Source of the DNA: Daucus carota subsp. sativus
Lineage: Eukaryota; Streptophyta; Magnoliopsida; Apiales; Apiaceae
Length of the DNA stretch: 64,000 nt
Reading direction: 5' to 3'
Assembly: GCF_001625215.2 (NCBI RefSeq)
Contig: NC_030387.2
Coordinates: 34,743,606-34,807,605 of the forward strand
Below the pieces are notes generated by a model. The model did not search any database, had not been told where the DNA came from, and saw only the letters and a list, made by a program, of their open reading frames with translations. The stretch's first letter is position 1, and each line of letters starts with the position of its first letter. A program made the position numbers and the translations under genes. Positions 1 to 11,050 of this stretch are shown here, one piece after another.

Positions 1-118
1 GTGACAACGGAGTATAAGCACTTTTAAAGTTAAAACTCCGGTCTTTGGGTTGTATTTTTATGATTGTTTGGAGGTCTGCTTCCGTATAACTAGCTAGAAC
101 ACGTAATTTTAAACAATT

Positions 119-190
119 GGATCTGTGGTGCAATGGTAGCGCGTCTGACTCCAGATCAGAAGGTTGCGTGTTCGATTCACGTCAGGTTCA
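119..190 (+). tRNA. tRNA-Trp (anticodon CCA)
   Basis: A complete 72-nt cloverleaf can be read. The 7-bp acceptor stem pairs GGATCTG with CAGGTTC, allowing G-U pairs, and the discriminator base is A. The anticodon stem TCTGA/TCAGA holds the loop CTCCAGA, which gives anticodon CCA. The T arm carries GTTCGATTC. There is no intron and no encoded CCA. A CAA motif lies a few bases upstream, as is common for plant nuclear tRNA genes, and a TTTT stretch follows within about 10 bases as a likely Pol III stop. It looks functional. Confidence 0.96.
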
Positions 191-445
191 TAAATAATTT
201 TGGTAAATTGTCGAAACTTTGGTTAAAATTATCCCATCCCTTCCTCTGGAATATTACTTTGATTAATCGAACCGTAAATCGTATGTCTGATCATAAATTT
301 TACATTTTTTCAGACGAAAACAACAGTTTTTGATGACACATATCAGCAATAGCATACAAAATATGATTCACTATGTGAATTTGTTTTTCTTAGTTTTTTC
401 TTGCAAAATATAAAAGAGCTGCATCATGCACGTGTATAAGTTATA

Positions 446-703
446 CTCCCTCCTTCCCATTTTAATTGTCCTGTTTTGACTTTCAATGGTCAAATTGACC
501 AATTTTTGACCAAGCATGTAGAACAAAATTGTTATTATTTTAAAAAAGTAAAAATTACGTTTTATAATATATTGTATGTACTTTATGATGATATAAATTT
601 TTTTAGTTTTTAAAATTATACTAAGGGTGTAAACCTCCGTCAAAGTTTGGTCAATTTGACCATTCAAAAGTCAAACTGGACAATTAAAATGGGAAGGAGG
701 GAG
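446..703. mobile_element. Stowaway-type MITE (Tc1/mariner)
   Basis: Terminal inverted repeats of about 40 bp begin CTCCCTCCTTCCCATTTTAA and end with the complementary sequence. The element is flanked by a TA duplication at 444-445 and 704-705. The CTCCCTCC end and the TA target are diagnostic of plant Stowaway elements. It is 258 bp long with no coding capacity. The ORF readable across it is an artefact. Confidence 0.92.
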
Positions 704-705
704 TA

Positions 706-2884
706 ACGTTATGCAACTATAGATTCATTAATTTCATTTTGTGAATATTTTATTGCAATACCTTGTCTTTGTTAAGACAAGTTCTACCATTTTTTATTTT
801 GGCCTAAATTTTATGTTATTGTTACTTAAATTTTTGAAGACCTCAGACATATTTTTAAACAGAACGTGCGTTCTTGATGAATTACTAAAATACTTGTACT
901 TGAAACCCTTTGAGCAACAAGTACTTAGACGACTGGGTCTATAATATTTCATTCTCTGCTTCTTTGGTTGAAATGTTTGTATATTAACTCATACTTTGGA
1001 CAAACCAGTTTGGAAGAGCAGGTCTTAAACATAACTTTGGGTGTGCTGAAGTGGGATGCATATAAGTACCCAAGCCTAAAGGAAAGAAAACAAGTACTGG
1101 ATACCAACGGCGTGCATCCAATTTCAATTTCAGTTGTGGAGCGGCATTCATCAGGGTTATGGCCAAGTTCTGAGTAACAGGGCATCAAGAACCCTCCTGG
1201 ATGCCACTCGGAGCCTGTCGATATTTTATGCAGCTTTTGGAAACGAATAAGATACTGAAGGTGTCTTTCCAATACTTGTTTTATTTCCTTTAGGCCTGGG
1301 TTCTTAAATTAGGCCCATTTTAGCACACACAGCACCTTCTGATTCAAACTGAATATCATCCCCTCCTTGATAGGATAGCCTCTATTCCAGCCAAAGGTAA
1401 GTTTACGACCTGATCTTTCAATCTGGTTATATTGCACAGAGAATCAATATAATATACACCGCATTTCTAGTAAAAAAGCAGAAAACAAAATATTTGAAAG
1501 AGTAATAAAAACAAAAACCAAAATGCAAGGCGGATGTGAGCAAACAAAAGGTGGTAAATTGTTGTGCGCTTTTTGCTCAAAGGGTTTCAAGTACCAATAC
1601 TTTAGTTGATCTCTAGCTTACCAAACATAGCCAGCATTACAGTAATATACAAGTACAATTCTGGCTCAAAGGGTTTTATCATGACTCGTGTACTCTCACC
1701 CTACAGAAGCTACTGACACAATTTGCTCCGAAAAAAAATAATTAGAAATAAACTTTCTTAATGATATCTCTGTAGACTAGTCATCCTTTAAGTGATACCG
1801 TTTTGGCTAGCATCCTGTCCAGTGTTTTAGAGGTGATCAAGTTTAATACCAAAATACTCAAGTTACAGAATGAGATATATAACACTTTTATTAAAGCCCA
1901 ATTGATAACCTGAAGACGATTCCTCAATCATTTCATGACCATCAAAGCAATACTATCTTCAATATCGTGAATAATGCAGTTAAAACTTAGTTCCTCAGGA
2001 TGGATGCTGGTGCCTTTAAGTAACAATTAACAAAAGACCAGTTCTAATCAATAATAAATTAAATTACAATTGACTAAGCTTGCTACCTTAACTGGCTCAT
2101 ATACAGTTCAAAGAAGACAATATTGGCGGAACACACTTAAGGGCATAGCTAGAAATTCAATTTAAAGAAGTTAAAATTCGAAATTTTTTGATAAAAATTT
2201 AAAGTTTACGAGGAACTGAAAACCAAACCCAGTAAACTTTCAATGTTTCGATTTTTATAATATAGTATAAATATGCAAAAGTAGTAACATGTATCAAGAA
2301 ATATTGGGCTACCTTAGACTCTTGTATATGATATTCACTGATCAACACAAATATTGTTAAGTAAACAGCCGCTCCGCCTCCGCTGCATTTACCTCTAAGA
2401 ACGTAGTGAAAAGATGATCATAAATTAACAGGCCCACAAGATTAGCATTTCTATAGAAAATTTTGACATTGTATATATTTTTACTTGGAAAAATCTAGTA
2501 TAGTAATTTAATAACATCTTAATAATTTACCGCATCAAGCATGGAGCTTTAGACAACCGATGTTATCCTCCTGTTCCATAATTGCTAGAATGATCTCCAT
2601 CATCATTGCCATCGTTGTCCATTATTTACTATTCATATATTTTTTCCCTGAAAAAGTTGCCAACATATTATTGAAACATAAGGTTTGGTAACAAGTTCAC
2701 TTAATCAGAATTTTACATTCTATTCGCATTAGATACAGTGTATCATACTTGACTAATAAAATATAAAGGTGTCATATAAACATAATGCAAATGCTTAAAA
2801 TCATCAAATCACATCTTTAAGAAAATTAAAGCACTCTGCTTCAGCTGTAGTCCTGCACATTATCCATATTATCTTTTATCAACA
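706..2884. other. Intergenic, no gene recognised
   Basis: No supported gene. An inverted repeat of about 38 bp at about 87% identity (885-925 against 1569-1610, core ACTTGAAACCCTTTGAGCAA) encloses a stretch of higher complexity at 950-1290 that I could not assign. The right part is the AT-rich 3' flank of the PRP31-like gene. Confidence 0.6.
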
Positions 2885-4252
2885 TTACCTGTTGCACTGC
2901 ATGGGCTTGCAATGTCTCTTTATCTTCGAAAAAGTTCCTGTATCACAGAAGTAGGTGCTTTGTGTTCCACTGCCGAGCTGATTAGCTAGTGCCTCTGGAT
3001 TGGAGAGCTCAATCCCCTGAACAGAGGTAAAGGCTAGACTTGAAGTCAGTCCGGAGGTAGCACCACTACCAAAGCTCCTCTCCTTAATTTTTTTTGCAAT
3101 TTTAGCAGTGAGCTTGTTCTGACCTGCTGATACACGCAACTTTCCACTCCCAGCCTGGCCCAGCATTCCATATCCTTCCCCAAGACCATCTCCCAAAGAG
3201 CTCACTTCTGGAACTCCAAATTGCACCCTGTTGGCTAGCTTACGCATGTCAGTTACAGCATATCTTTCTTTCATTTTCCGTAATCTACGACCACCTCTCT
3301 TCTTTTTCGGCTCAGTACAAGGAACAGGAAGAGGTTTCACTTGCTTTGCGGGAGACGGTTGTTGCCACTTATCAATCTTCTTAAGTATCTCCTCGCGCAA
3401 AGCACTTCCCAGTCCCCCAGTTGCATCTCCTCCAGCAGAATCCACACGTGCAGCAAGTGTGGATTTCGAAGCTAACAGACGAGAAACACACGTTCTTAAA
3501 GCAGGAGGAGTGCTCTGGAAAATTTCTGTTTGCTCAATGTACGACCCTACAGGAAACTGACAAGTCATGGTTGAAAATCCTGCTAAATTCTTTCTCTTGG
3601 CACCCAGAAACTTTATATTGCATGCTGGCCTCTCAGTCAGTGCTGATAAACCACCCGCGGCTGCCATCAATTTTGCAGCAACAGCACTACCAACTATAGC
3701 AGAGAGGTTTGGAGCAATATACGCCATTCTACTTTGTACAAAATCAAGAACCTTCTTCTTCGCCGAATCTAATGTAATTGCCATGTCACATGCCTCAACC
3801 GTCTTGTGGAGATCTTCAGCGACAAGTGGCTTGCCACTTGTGGTTGACGCCGTGAGTGAAACAACCATAATAATAGCCGAGGGCACTAGTCCTTGTAGAT
3901 CAACAAGTGTTAGATCAACTTCATTGCCAATTTTCTTCACCACACGGGCATAATCAATTGGATCATGAACAAGTGATTCAAGCTCTGGAAATTTTAGTCG
4001 ATACTTGTCACGGATAAAATTACCAAGGATAATAATTTCATTCTCGATATCCAACAACAACGTGGTGCAGTCTACGACCAGTTTGTATTCTGGATCATCG
4101 ACACCACCATGTTTGGAGACGTCAGATCCCTTCTCGAGTGCACTTTCAACTTTCTGCATGATATCAATATAACGCTGGGTTTTTTGCAGCTTGGATACAT
4201 GATCCAGATCATCATACTTAAGGGCTTCAATGTCATCTAAATCTTCTTCCAT
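2885..4252 (-). CDS. PRP31: PRP31-like U4/U6 snRNP splicing factor, N-terminally short
   Basis: One uninterrupted exon of 455 residues. The family protein binds the U4 (and U4atac) snRNA 5' stem-loop with 15.5K through its Nop domain and holds the U4/U6.U5 tri-snRNP together in the nucleus. Visible landmarks, in order, are YDDLDHVSKLQKTQRY near residue 13, the Nop core with HDPIDYARVVKKIGNE and APNLSAIVGSAVAAKL, KKKRGGRRLRKMKERY, and SLGDGLGEGYGMLGQAG. The C-terminus runs past the usual TFSKIKR end by about nine residues and reaches TAA at CAG|GTAATG, which resembles a splice donor. Arabidopsis PRP31 has about 40 extra acidic N-terminal residues; here an in-frame TAG sits four codons before the ATG. 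Several normally conserved positions differ (for example CQFPVGSYIEQ). It may be a diverged paralogue or retrocopy, or an upstream exon may splice in at TTTAG just before the ATG. Confidence 0.85.
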   Translation of the reverse strand: MEEDLDDIEALKYDDLDHVSKLQKTQRYIDIMQKVESALEKGSDVSKHGGVDDPEYKLVVDCTTLLLDIENEIIILGNFIRDKYRLKFPELESLVHDPIDYARVVKKIGNEVDLTLVDLQGLVPSAIIMVVSLTASTTSGKPLVAEDLHKTVEACDMAITLDSAKKKVLDFVQSRMAYIAPNLSAIVGSAVAAKLMAAAGGLSALTERPACNIKFLGAKRKNLAGFSTMTCQFPVGSYIEQTEIFQSTPPALRTCVSRLLASKSTLAARVDSAGGDATGGLGSALREEILKKIDKWQQPSPAKQVKPLPVPCTEPKKKRGGRRLRKMKERYAVTDMRKLANRVQFGVPEVSSLGDGLGEGYGMLGQAGSGKLRVSAGQNKLTAKIAKKIKERSFGSGATSGLTSSLAFTSVQGIELSNPEALANQLGSGTQSTYFCDTGTFSKIKRHCKPMQCNR

Positions 4253-7017
4253 TGATGTATTCTAAATTAAATATTTTGTAACCCTTTACAAAAACTCTCC
4301 TGAATTCAATTCCTCAAAGTTGTAACAAAATAACCTACAGATTACAAGATCCGTCTATATATAGACTAGACAAATATCTTAAACCTAAACTAAATAGAAA
4401 TCTAAAATAATTCAAAAACAAAAAGTTGAGTAGTTAATATTTATTTGAATCCAACTAGAAAACCCGTTCAAAACCTAATCAAACTCAGAAATAATATACG
4501 TACGGGCCAGAGTTACTAAAAAAAAAATAGAGTTCATACCAAGCCCAAGCCCAAGTTAAACACCTGGCAAACAAAAGTTAGCCTCTCCATAGGTGCTCCT
4601 CCGCCTCTGCGTTCACCCTCCTTGGCTCCTCCGCTCCATCTCCTATTTCCCGTGTAATTCTACTGCAACGGTCAATTAACACTTAAAGACAGGGGTCATG
4701 AAAATATTATTAATACAAATAATTGTTATTGGTCTAATTAAGTGAAATTTTAAAGATTAAAATATGATTTTAAAAATTTTACATATATTTGATTATTTGA
4801 GCTAATTAAATATTAGAGATTAAAATATAATTTTGAAATTGTAAAATTTTGGTTAAATTAGTCGCTAGTTTAATAGGTGCGTTATTTTAATGTTTATAAA
4901 TTATTATATATTAGAAATTAACGGATAATTATTGTTTAAATTTAATTAACTTGTATTCACACATGTGGACTCACACAATTATCATCGTGGTCCTTCAATA
5001 GCATTTACTTATCTTGCGACATATTTGACTTGAACATGTATAGATTTTATTACTTTTTACATAAATTCATCGATCTCATTGTCCTAGTGGTAGGTTTTTA
5101 CTTATCAAATAAAGTTAGCACATCGTAACATAATTGTTTGGACATGTGTATATGCTATTTTTTTTTACATGAATTCATCAAAATATCTTTTTCGTCTCAT
5201 TATTAATATAAGATGAAATGGTTGTAAGAGTTGAATGACTTGCATAAAAAAAACTCCATCATCGGCTTCTATATCGTCATGTATTGAGGAGGCACGTGTC
5301 AATAGAATTTACCAGATTGATCATTTAGACATGATGTCTAGTTTTGATGTATCTTTACAAATCAATATTTTTATTTTAAAATCTATATATGCCCGTCAGA
5401 AAAGGGAAAGAAACGCCGTCATTATAAAAATAAACGATGAAGTGTGAAAAATTTTGTTGACGTCATTATAAAAATAAACGACGAAGTATGAAAAAGTTAA
5501 CAAATAAGTAATACAATCATCATTTGACAGGGAGAAATACTTGTCTTTGAATTAATATATACTTCGTCAGTATATTCCGGTTTACAAAAAACTTCAAAAA
5601 ATTATTTTCTTCTCTTTCGTCATTCACAGCTATTTGACATCTGAAACGTAAAAAGTTTTCAAAAACTTATTTTCTTCCTCTGCTCATCATTCAAAACTAT
5701 ATGACATTCAAAACATACACAATCTGCTTCAAACGATTTTTTTGACAAAAACATAAAAAATATATTAATTTATATTTTTTTCCCTGTTTCAACAAATTTT
5801 CTGTTCTTTTCATGTTGTAATATCAATTTCTTTCCAACAAATTTGTAAAAGAAACATATTATACTAATTGACTGCTTGTTCCCTTGTTTTTGCTCATACT
5901 TTTTCACAAATTCTGCTCTCTACTTTTTCATTAACTTTGCTTCCTTGAAACAATAATTTAAATAATATATATATAAACTAAAACTGATTTTATCCCCAAA
6001 TCCAGTCATTACACCAATAAAAAACACCTCAAAGCGTGTCAATACTCGCTAACACCTTATTACAAACAACCAATCCAAGCAAGCGTAGTTTCAACTTCCT
6101 CATATCCGCGCGTCATATACCGAGAAATAAAAATAAAAACAGGAAAATGAAAGTTTTTATTTTTGTCCAAAAACAAAAACTAAAAGAGAATCGGGAGAGT
6201 ATCGGAGCAGCGATCACGGAGCCAGTATCTTCATTCTCTGATTCAACCTATACATACAACCAACACAAATATACACACACACTTTGCAACTGAATTTTAT
6301 CAAACTGAATCATAATGCGAATGTGACAACTGCGCAACAGCTATTTTGTATCCAACGAGCAAAGCTTCTGTTGAATATTCATATTACACACAATTTCTGA
6401 ATCTATAGTATTTGATTCAGTTCGTTGGAGTTCACAACAAGGTCAGAGTACCAATTTCATGCTTCAATCAAGTTCAATTTTGTGTTCGCAAGCTTAAATC
6501 TGTTCAATGTGTGTTGTGTTGTTGTAATTGCTTGTGTGTATAGTTTGAAGTTGAAATTGTAGTGTTTGATCTATTGTTGTTGTTTAATATGTGGCGGAGA
6601 TTGTTTGTGGTTTGAGTTTGTTAGTTTGATTGAATCGAGGTTTTTGTTGGAGTTGTAGGGAGGTGTTTATTGTGGTTGCGGATGATGTGTGTTGAATTTA
6701 TTGGAGTTTGATGCATTGTGGTTTCCTGTTTGGGTGAGTTTTTGGTTTCGGTGGATCGGAATTTAAATTTCGAGGAAGTTTGGTTTTGGAGGGAGAGTTA
6801 GTTGGGAATTGTCTACACTGTTGTATGATTAGGTTGTTTTTAATTTTATTGTTGGTTTTGGTACAGTGTTAGTAGTGGTGGTGAGGTTAGAGTTCTGATT
6901 TGAAGATGAAGCGAAACCCTAAACGAGGGTGTTGAAGTAGGAGTTTGAGATTTTATACTGTAGGATCGGGGGAAAGTGTTATATTAAATTGTTCTGTACA
7001 GAATTGATGCGTTGAAA
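4253..7017. other. Divergent intergenic region and ADA1 5' leader
   Basis: No protein gene. The left part is the 5' flank of the PRP31-like gene. 4680-6000 is AT-rich. The right part, from about 6300, is the likely 5' leader and promoter of ADA1, with pyrimidine-rich then GT-rich sequence typical of a leader or 5'-UTR intron. Two uORFs lie close to the ADA1 start: one of nine codons from the ATG at 6906, and the two-codon ATG-CGT-TGA at 7007-7015. Confidence 0.55.
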
Positions 7018-8277
7018 ATGCAGACAATACGTCAGCACGAACGGATCAATCTTGCTGGACTGAAAGCAGAGATAGTAAGGAAGATCGGGCCAGAGAGGTC
7101 TAAGCATTACTTTAAGCTTTTGGATAGATTCTTGAAGTTAAAAGTGAACAAGGTTGAGTTTAATAGGATATGTAAAGGGATTGTTGGTAGGGAGAATATT
7201 CCACTGCATAATCAGTTCATTTGTTCTATTCTCGAAAATGTTTATACAGCAAAAGTACCACCTTTGGCCAATGGAGTGGATGTTCGAAAGGCTGCTGTAG
7301 TTGTTGATTGTAAAGAGCCTTTAGGTGATGTTCGTGAACAAAATGGATTTCATCCAGTTATAAATCAGCCTCAAAATCCTTCATCTTTGTCAAATGGTAG
7401 CATACTGCCATTATCACCGAAGAAGGCTAGGACAGGAATTCGAGAACGGAGAGGTGGGGATCGACGTAGTGCTCTTGGTGCTAATGGAAAGGCACAACAA
7501 CCACTGGTTACCCAGTGTAGTGATTTTAGGGTTGCTTCAGAAAATGGTGAATTTATTACACCTAATAGGACAGTGCAGCAGCATCAAGGACTCAAACGTC
7601 AAGCGGACAAAGACACGCAACTTTTAGATGACCATCCAGTAAAATTGTCTAAAGTATCTGCAGTTGGTACAATTTCTGTACACAGCACGGACCAGACTGA
7701 GTTAATAGCTAAGAAAGATGTGACAGAGGTATCTGCTAGGAGATTACTTAACCCCCCGCTTGGCATTCCATCTTCTGCTGCTAGTACAGGTGGAGCCCGC
7801 AAGCTAGTGCCTTTAGCTAGCAGCAGTAAAATTCTTAGTTCATTTGACAGTGGTGATTTGATGGATACTGTTACATTAAAGGAACACATGGAGCAGATAG
7901 CTACAGCAAATGGCCTTGAAGGGGTATCAAGTGAAAGCGCTGAAATTCTGAACAATGGTTTGGAAGCTCACTTGAAGGGTTTAGTTAAGTCTTGTCATGA
8001 ACTAGTGGCAGCAAGGTCAGGGCTTTTTCAATCAGACCACATTTCTCAGAAGCATCAGGTTCATTTAAGGACGTTTAATGGTTATAGACCTGGTTACCAT
8101 TATCCGACACAAAGTAGCAGTAGTCCTTCAGAAGTTACGCATGAACATAGACCCCGTTGTCCAACATCTTTGCTAGATTTCAGAACTGCGATGGAGTTGA
8201 ATCCACAGCAGCTTGGGGAGGACTGGCCCTTGTTGCTGGAGAAAATACGGGCACATGCAGATGAGGAAGAGATGTAA
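7018..8277 (+). CDS. ADA1: SAGA complex subunit ADA1 (Hfi1/TADA1 family)
   Basis: A single coding exon of 419 residues. ADA1 is a non-catalytic core subunit of the SAGA coactivator; its histone-fold region pairs with TAF12 in the nucleus. The SAGA-Tad1 signature fills roughly residues 8-85: RINLAGLKAEIVRKIG, ERSKHYFKLLDRFL, GRENIPLHNQFICSIL. A second conserved block near residues 280-330 runs from MDTVTLKEHMEQIA to LKGLVKSCHELVAAR, and the conserved C-terminus contains LLDFRTAMELNPQQLGEDWP. The middle is low-complexity and Ser-rich. I chose the ATG at 7018; an in-frame TTG six bases earlier is not a likely start. Two short uORFs precede it. The family and both ends are clear; the 5'-UTR structure is not resolved. 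Confidence 0.9.
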   Translation: MQTIRQHERINLAGLKAEIVRKIGPERSKHYFKLLDRFLKLKVNKVEFNRICKGIVGRENIPLHNQFICSILENVYTAKVPPLANGVDVRKAAVVVDCKEPLGDVREQNGFHPVINQPQNPSSLSNGSILPLSPKKARTGIRERRGGDRRSALGANGKAQQPLVTQCSDFRVASENGEFITPNRTVQQHQGLKRQADKDTQLLDDHPVKLSKVSAVGTISVHSTDQTELIAKKDVTEVSARRLLNPPLGIPSSAASTGGARKLVPLASSSKILSSFDSGDLMDTVTLKEHMEQIATANGLEGVSSESAEILNNGLEAHLKGLVKSCHELVAARSGLFQSDHISQKHQVHLRTFNGYRPGYHYPTQSSSSPSEVTHEHRPRCPTSLLDFRTAMELNPQQLGEDWPLLLEKIRAHADEEEM

Positions 8278-10061
8278 GACTACTATTCTATTGTCTACTT
8301 CTCGGATTTGAAGTGGTAGGTTTATCGAAAGATATATAGGTTTACTCATGCCCTGGCCATTCTTGATGCCTTGACTTAATTCCATGACCTTGTGGACTAG
8401 TCTAATTCAAATGGCTTTTCTAGGGGAAACCGGTGCATCAAAGCAGTAATGTATGTATTCTCCTTCTAAAGAGCTTCACCTCGTTCTGATGCTGCATGAA
8501 TCAGCAGCAAACAGTGACAATTGAAGAAAACAACTCCATTGGTTGCTCTGTTGTAAGATAAACATATGTTCTACTTTATCTTTACCAGTTTCTTTGTAAT
8601 TTAAAGGTCATCAGGAGATTTAGTACAATTTTGTAGGAAGACATGTTGGTTCTATATTATAGTAAGAAGTTGAAATTACATGGGCCAAGAGTTCTTGTTC
8701 ATGTAATATTAACTGTAATCATTTGACTAGAATCTTAATACTAAGCACACTGTCTAGCACAAGTAGTTTATTGGATATTCCTTTTATTTTCTTCTAATTC
8801 AATTGTATACCTGCACTACAAAAAATTAACTCCTTAGTTCTTGTTGTTTTATGTTCCTAGAAGGGCCAGTCAGAGTTGAATGGTGTAGATCACTGACATT
8901 TAATAGTGAGATGCTTGGGATGTTATATATAACATTATGAACTGACATTTAACTTAAGCTGTCAGGTTATCACTGCATTTCCATCTAATCAGTTTGCAAC
9001 AACCAAAATTTCACTTTAAGTTGACCAAGGGATTTGCAGAAGCTTCTTTTGTTAATGTTGTTGAGGTGTACATTGCAAATGAAACCTGATTTGTATTTGC
9101 TTACTTTTTCATGTAATATTTTCTTTTTATTTCTGATGAAGAATAATTTTGCTGCATTACTACATTACTTGTGTTCAAAATTCTTTTTTACTTTAACTTT
9201 TTTCTTATTGTATCTTATATTGACCATCTGCATATGAAGCTGGGACATACTTATGCGAAGTCCCAAGGCTCAGGATCGGTAGAAAGTTATCAATCTTATT
9301 CTAGGAGAAAGACAATTTTAGTTTGGGCTCTCAAAGAGGTATACCCTCCTAATTTTATTTAAGTATTAAGATTTTATTTTTTTCAAAGCATCTTTCTACT
9401 GGAACATACTGCATTAGGACTAAAAACATCTTATTTCAATGTCCACATTATATTTTCTTGTCACTTGTCAGTCAATTCATGAATTTTTGTCACTTTTATA
9501 TCTAATGGTTTATGATTTATAACTACCGTTTCTACAGGTTGAATCTCATATTGCAGACGTCAATCTTCCAGTTTTCTGGTTGAAGCTTCTGTAAGTGTTC
9601 TGATTGCCATCTTCATTATGATCTATTTGATGTTCTGTTATTCTTTCTTCCATCTGCTCTAGTACGCGCTTTAGACATGCTTTTTTATGACTGAAAAGTT
9701 CTATCAACTTCTAAGTGAAATAATATGAAGGTTTAATCATTTTGTGAGCTCTTCTTATGAGCTCTTCTTATGTCTTATAACAGTTCTTTCTCCATGTATT
9801 TTTCTTAAAATAGTTCTATACATTACATATGAGTTGGTGCCATAATGGAAGATAACTAATTTTAAACATATCCTTGTACCTGAACATGTGATACCACTTG
9901 GTGCCCTATTTAATTACTGTAACTCGCAATTAAAAAAATATGAATAGAATTGTCCAGGTTTGCATCAATAATAACCGTGACCTTGGAAATAGCATTTGTC
10001 ATGGATCAGCTTTACAAGGCTAGGTCTAATACTCAACTTTAAGTAATTGTGGTTGAGTATA
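8278..10061. other. ADA1 3' flank and intergenic sequence
   Basis: The first few hundred bases are probably ADA1 3' UTR. Most of the rest is AT-rich without a supported gene. The exon-like pair listed separately (9236-9590) lies here. Confidence 0.5.
9236..9590 (+). pseudogene. Possible two-exon gene fragment, unidentified
   Basis: An open segment ending ...RRKTILVWALKE at 9338 is followed by a donor-like GTATAC. After a typical TTTCTACAG acceptor, a short open segment VESHIADVNLPVFWLKLL (9539-9590) ends at GTAAGT. The joined reading stays open and looks protein-like, but I cannot name the family and find no start, stop or further exons. It may be a gene relic or an accident of composition. 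Confidence 0.22.
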
Positions 10062-11050
10062 TGTGTGTTGCGCTTACTACCCCGTCTCTCTTTATCTTCA
10101 TATCAAAAATCTTATTTGGGCTGAAGAATATTGTGATGATCAATTTGGTTTGAAGATTTCTTGCCTGATGCAGCTTGTCTGCTTCTGAGTGTAGAAACCA
10201 GTATGACTCCTGTATGAACATGTTCTATCATTAATGTGCGTTGATTGGGGAGAATCTCATCATGCTATTGAACATTATGAGAAAGGAAGAGAACTTTTAT
10301 TAGTGAGTTGTAGAACAGTAGATGACCCTTTGGGATTATTTATACAGCCGTGCGAATCAATTCTCATTCCTCTTAAGCTAGATTATTCGAATTTTAAGAA
10401 ACTACTCATGATGTCCTTTATAGGAAATAATCTTCAGTTCAAACTAATCTACTCAGTAAAATCTATGAAATAAAGCATGACATTGTAACATCTACTCATT
10501 CTAGAGATGATCAACATTCAAATCTTTCTACACTCCCTCTCTATTTGGGTTGTGGTTGTGTGTTGCGCTTACTACCCCGTCTCTCTTTATCTTCTTATCA
10601 AAAATCTTATTTGGGCTGAAGAATATTGTGATGATCAATTTGGTTTGAAGATTTCTTGCCTGATGCAGCTTGTCTGCTTCTGAGTGTAGAAACCAGTATG
10701 ACTCCTGTATGAACATGTTCTATCATTAATGTGCGTTGATTGGGGAGAATCTCATCATGCTATTGAACATTATGAGAAAGGTAGAGAACTTTTATTAGTA
10801 AGTTGTAGAACAGTAGATGACCCTTTGGGATTATTTATACAGCCGTGCGAATCAATTCTCATTCCTCTTAAGCTAGATTATTCGAATTTTAAAAAACTAC
10901 TCAGGATGTCCTTTGTAGGAAATAATCTTCAGTTCAAACTAATCTACTTAGTAAAATCTATGAATTAAAGCATGGCATTGTAACATGTACTCATTCTAGA
11001 GATATCAACATTCAAATCTTTCTACACTCCCTCTCTATTTGGGTTGTGGA
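10062..11050. repeat. Tandem duplication, 495-bp unit, two copies
   Basis: Copy 1 (about 10062-10556) and copy 2 (about 10557-11050) are nearly identical, differing by scattered single bases and one 1-nt deletion (GAGATGATC against GAGATATC). Each copy carries the same 79-codon open stretch (10234-10473 and 10729-10968) starting MCVDWGESHHAIEH, which I do not recognise. The high identity points to a recent unequal crossover or replication slip. Confidence 0.93.

Noticed and set aside
3231-3953. Plus-strand ORFs opposite the PRP31-like gene
   Set aside because: Antisense shadows of a clear coding exon with no family features of their own.
5749-5775. T7-GACAAAAAC as another tail-only SINE insertion
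   Set aside because: No flanking direct repeat could be found.
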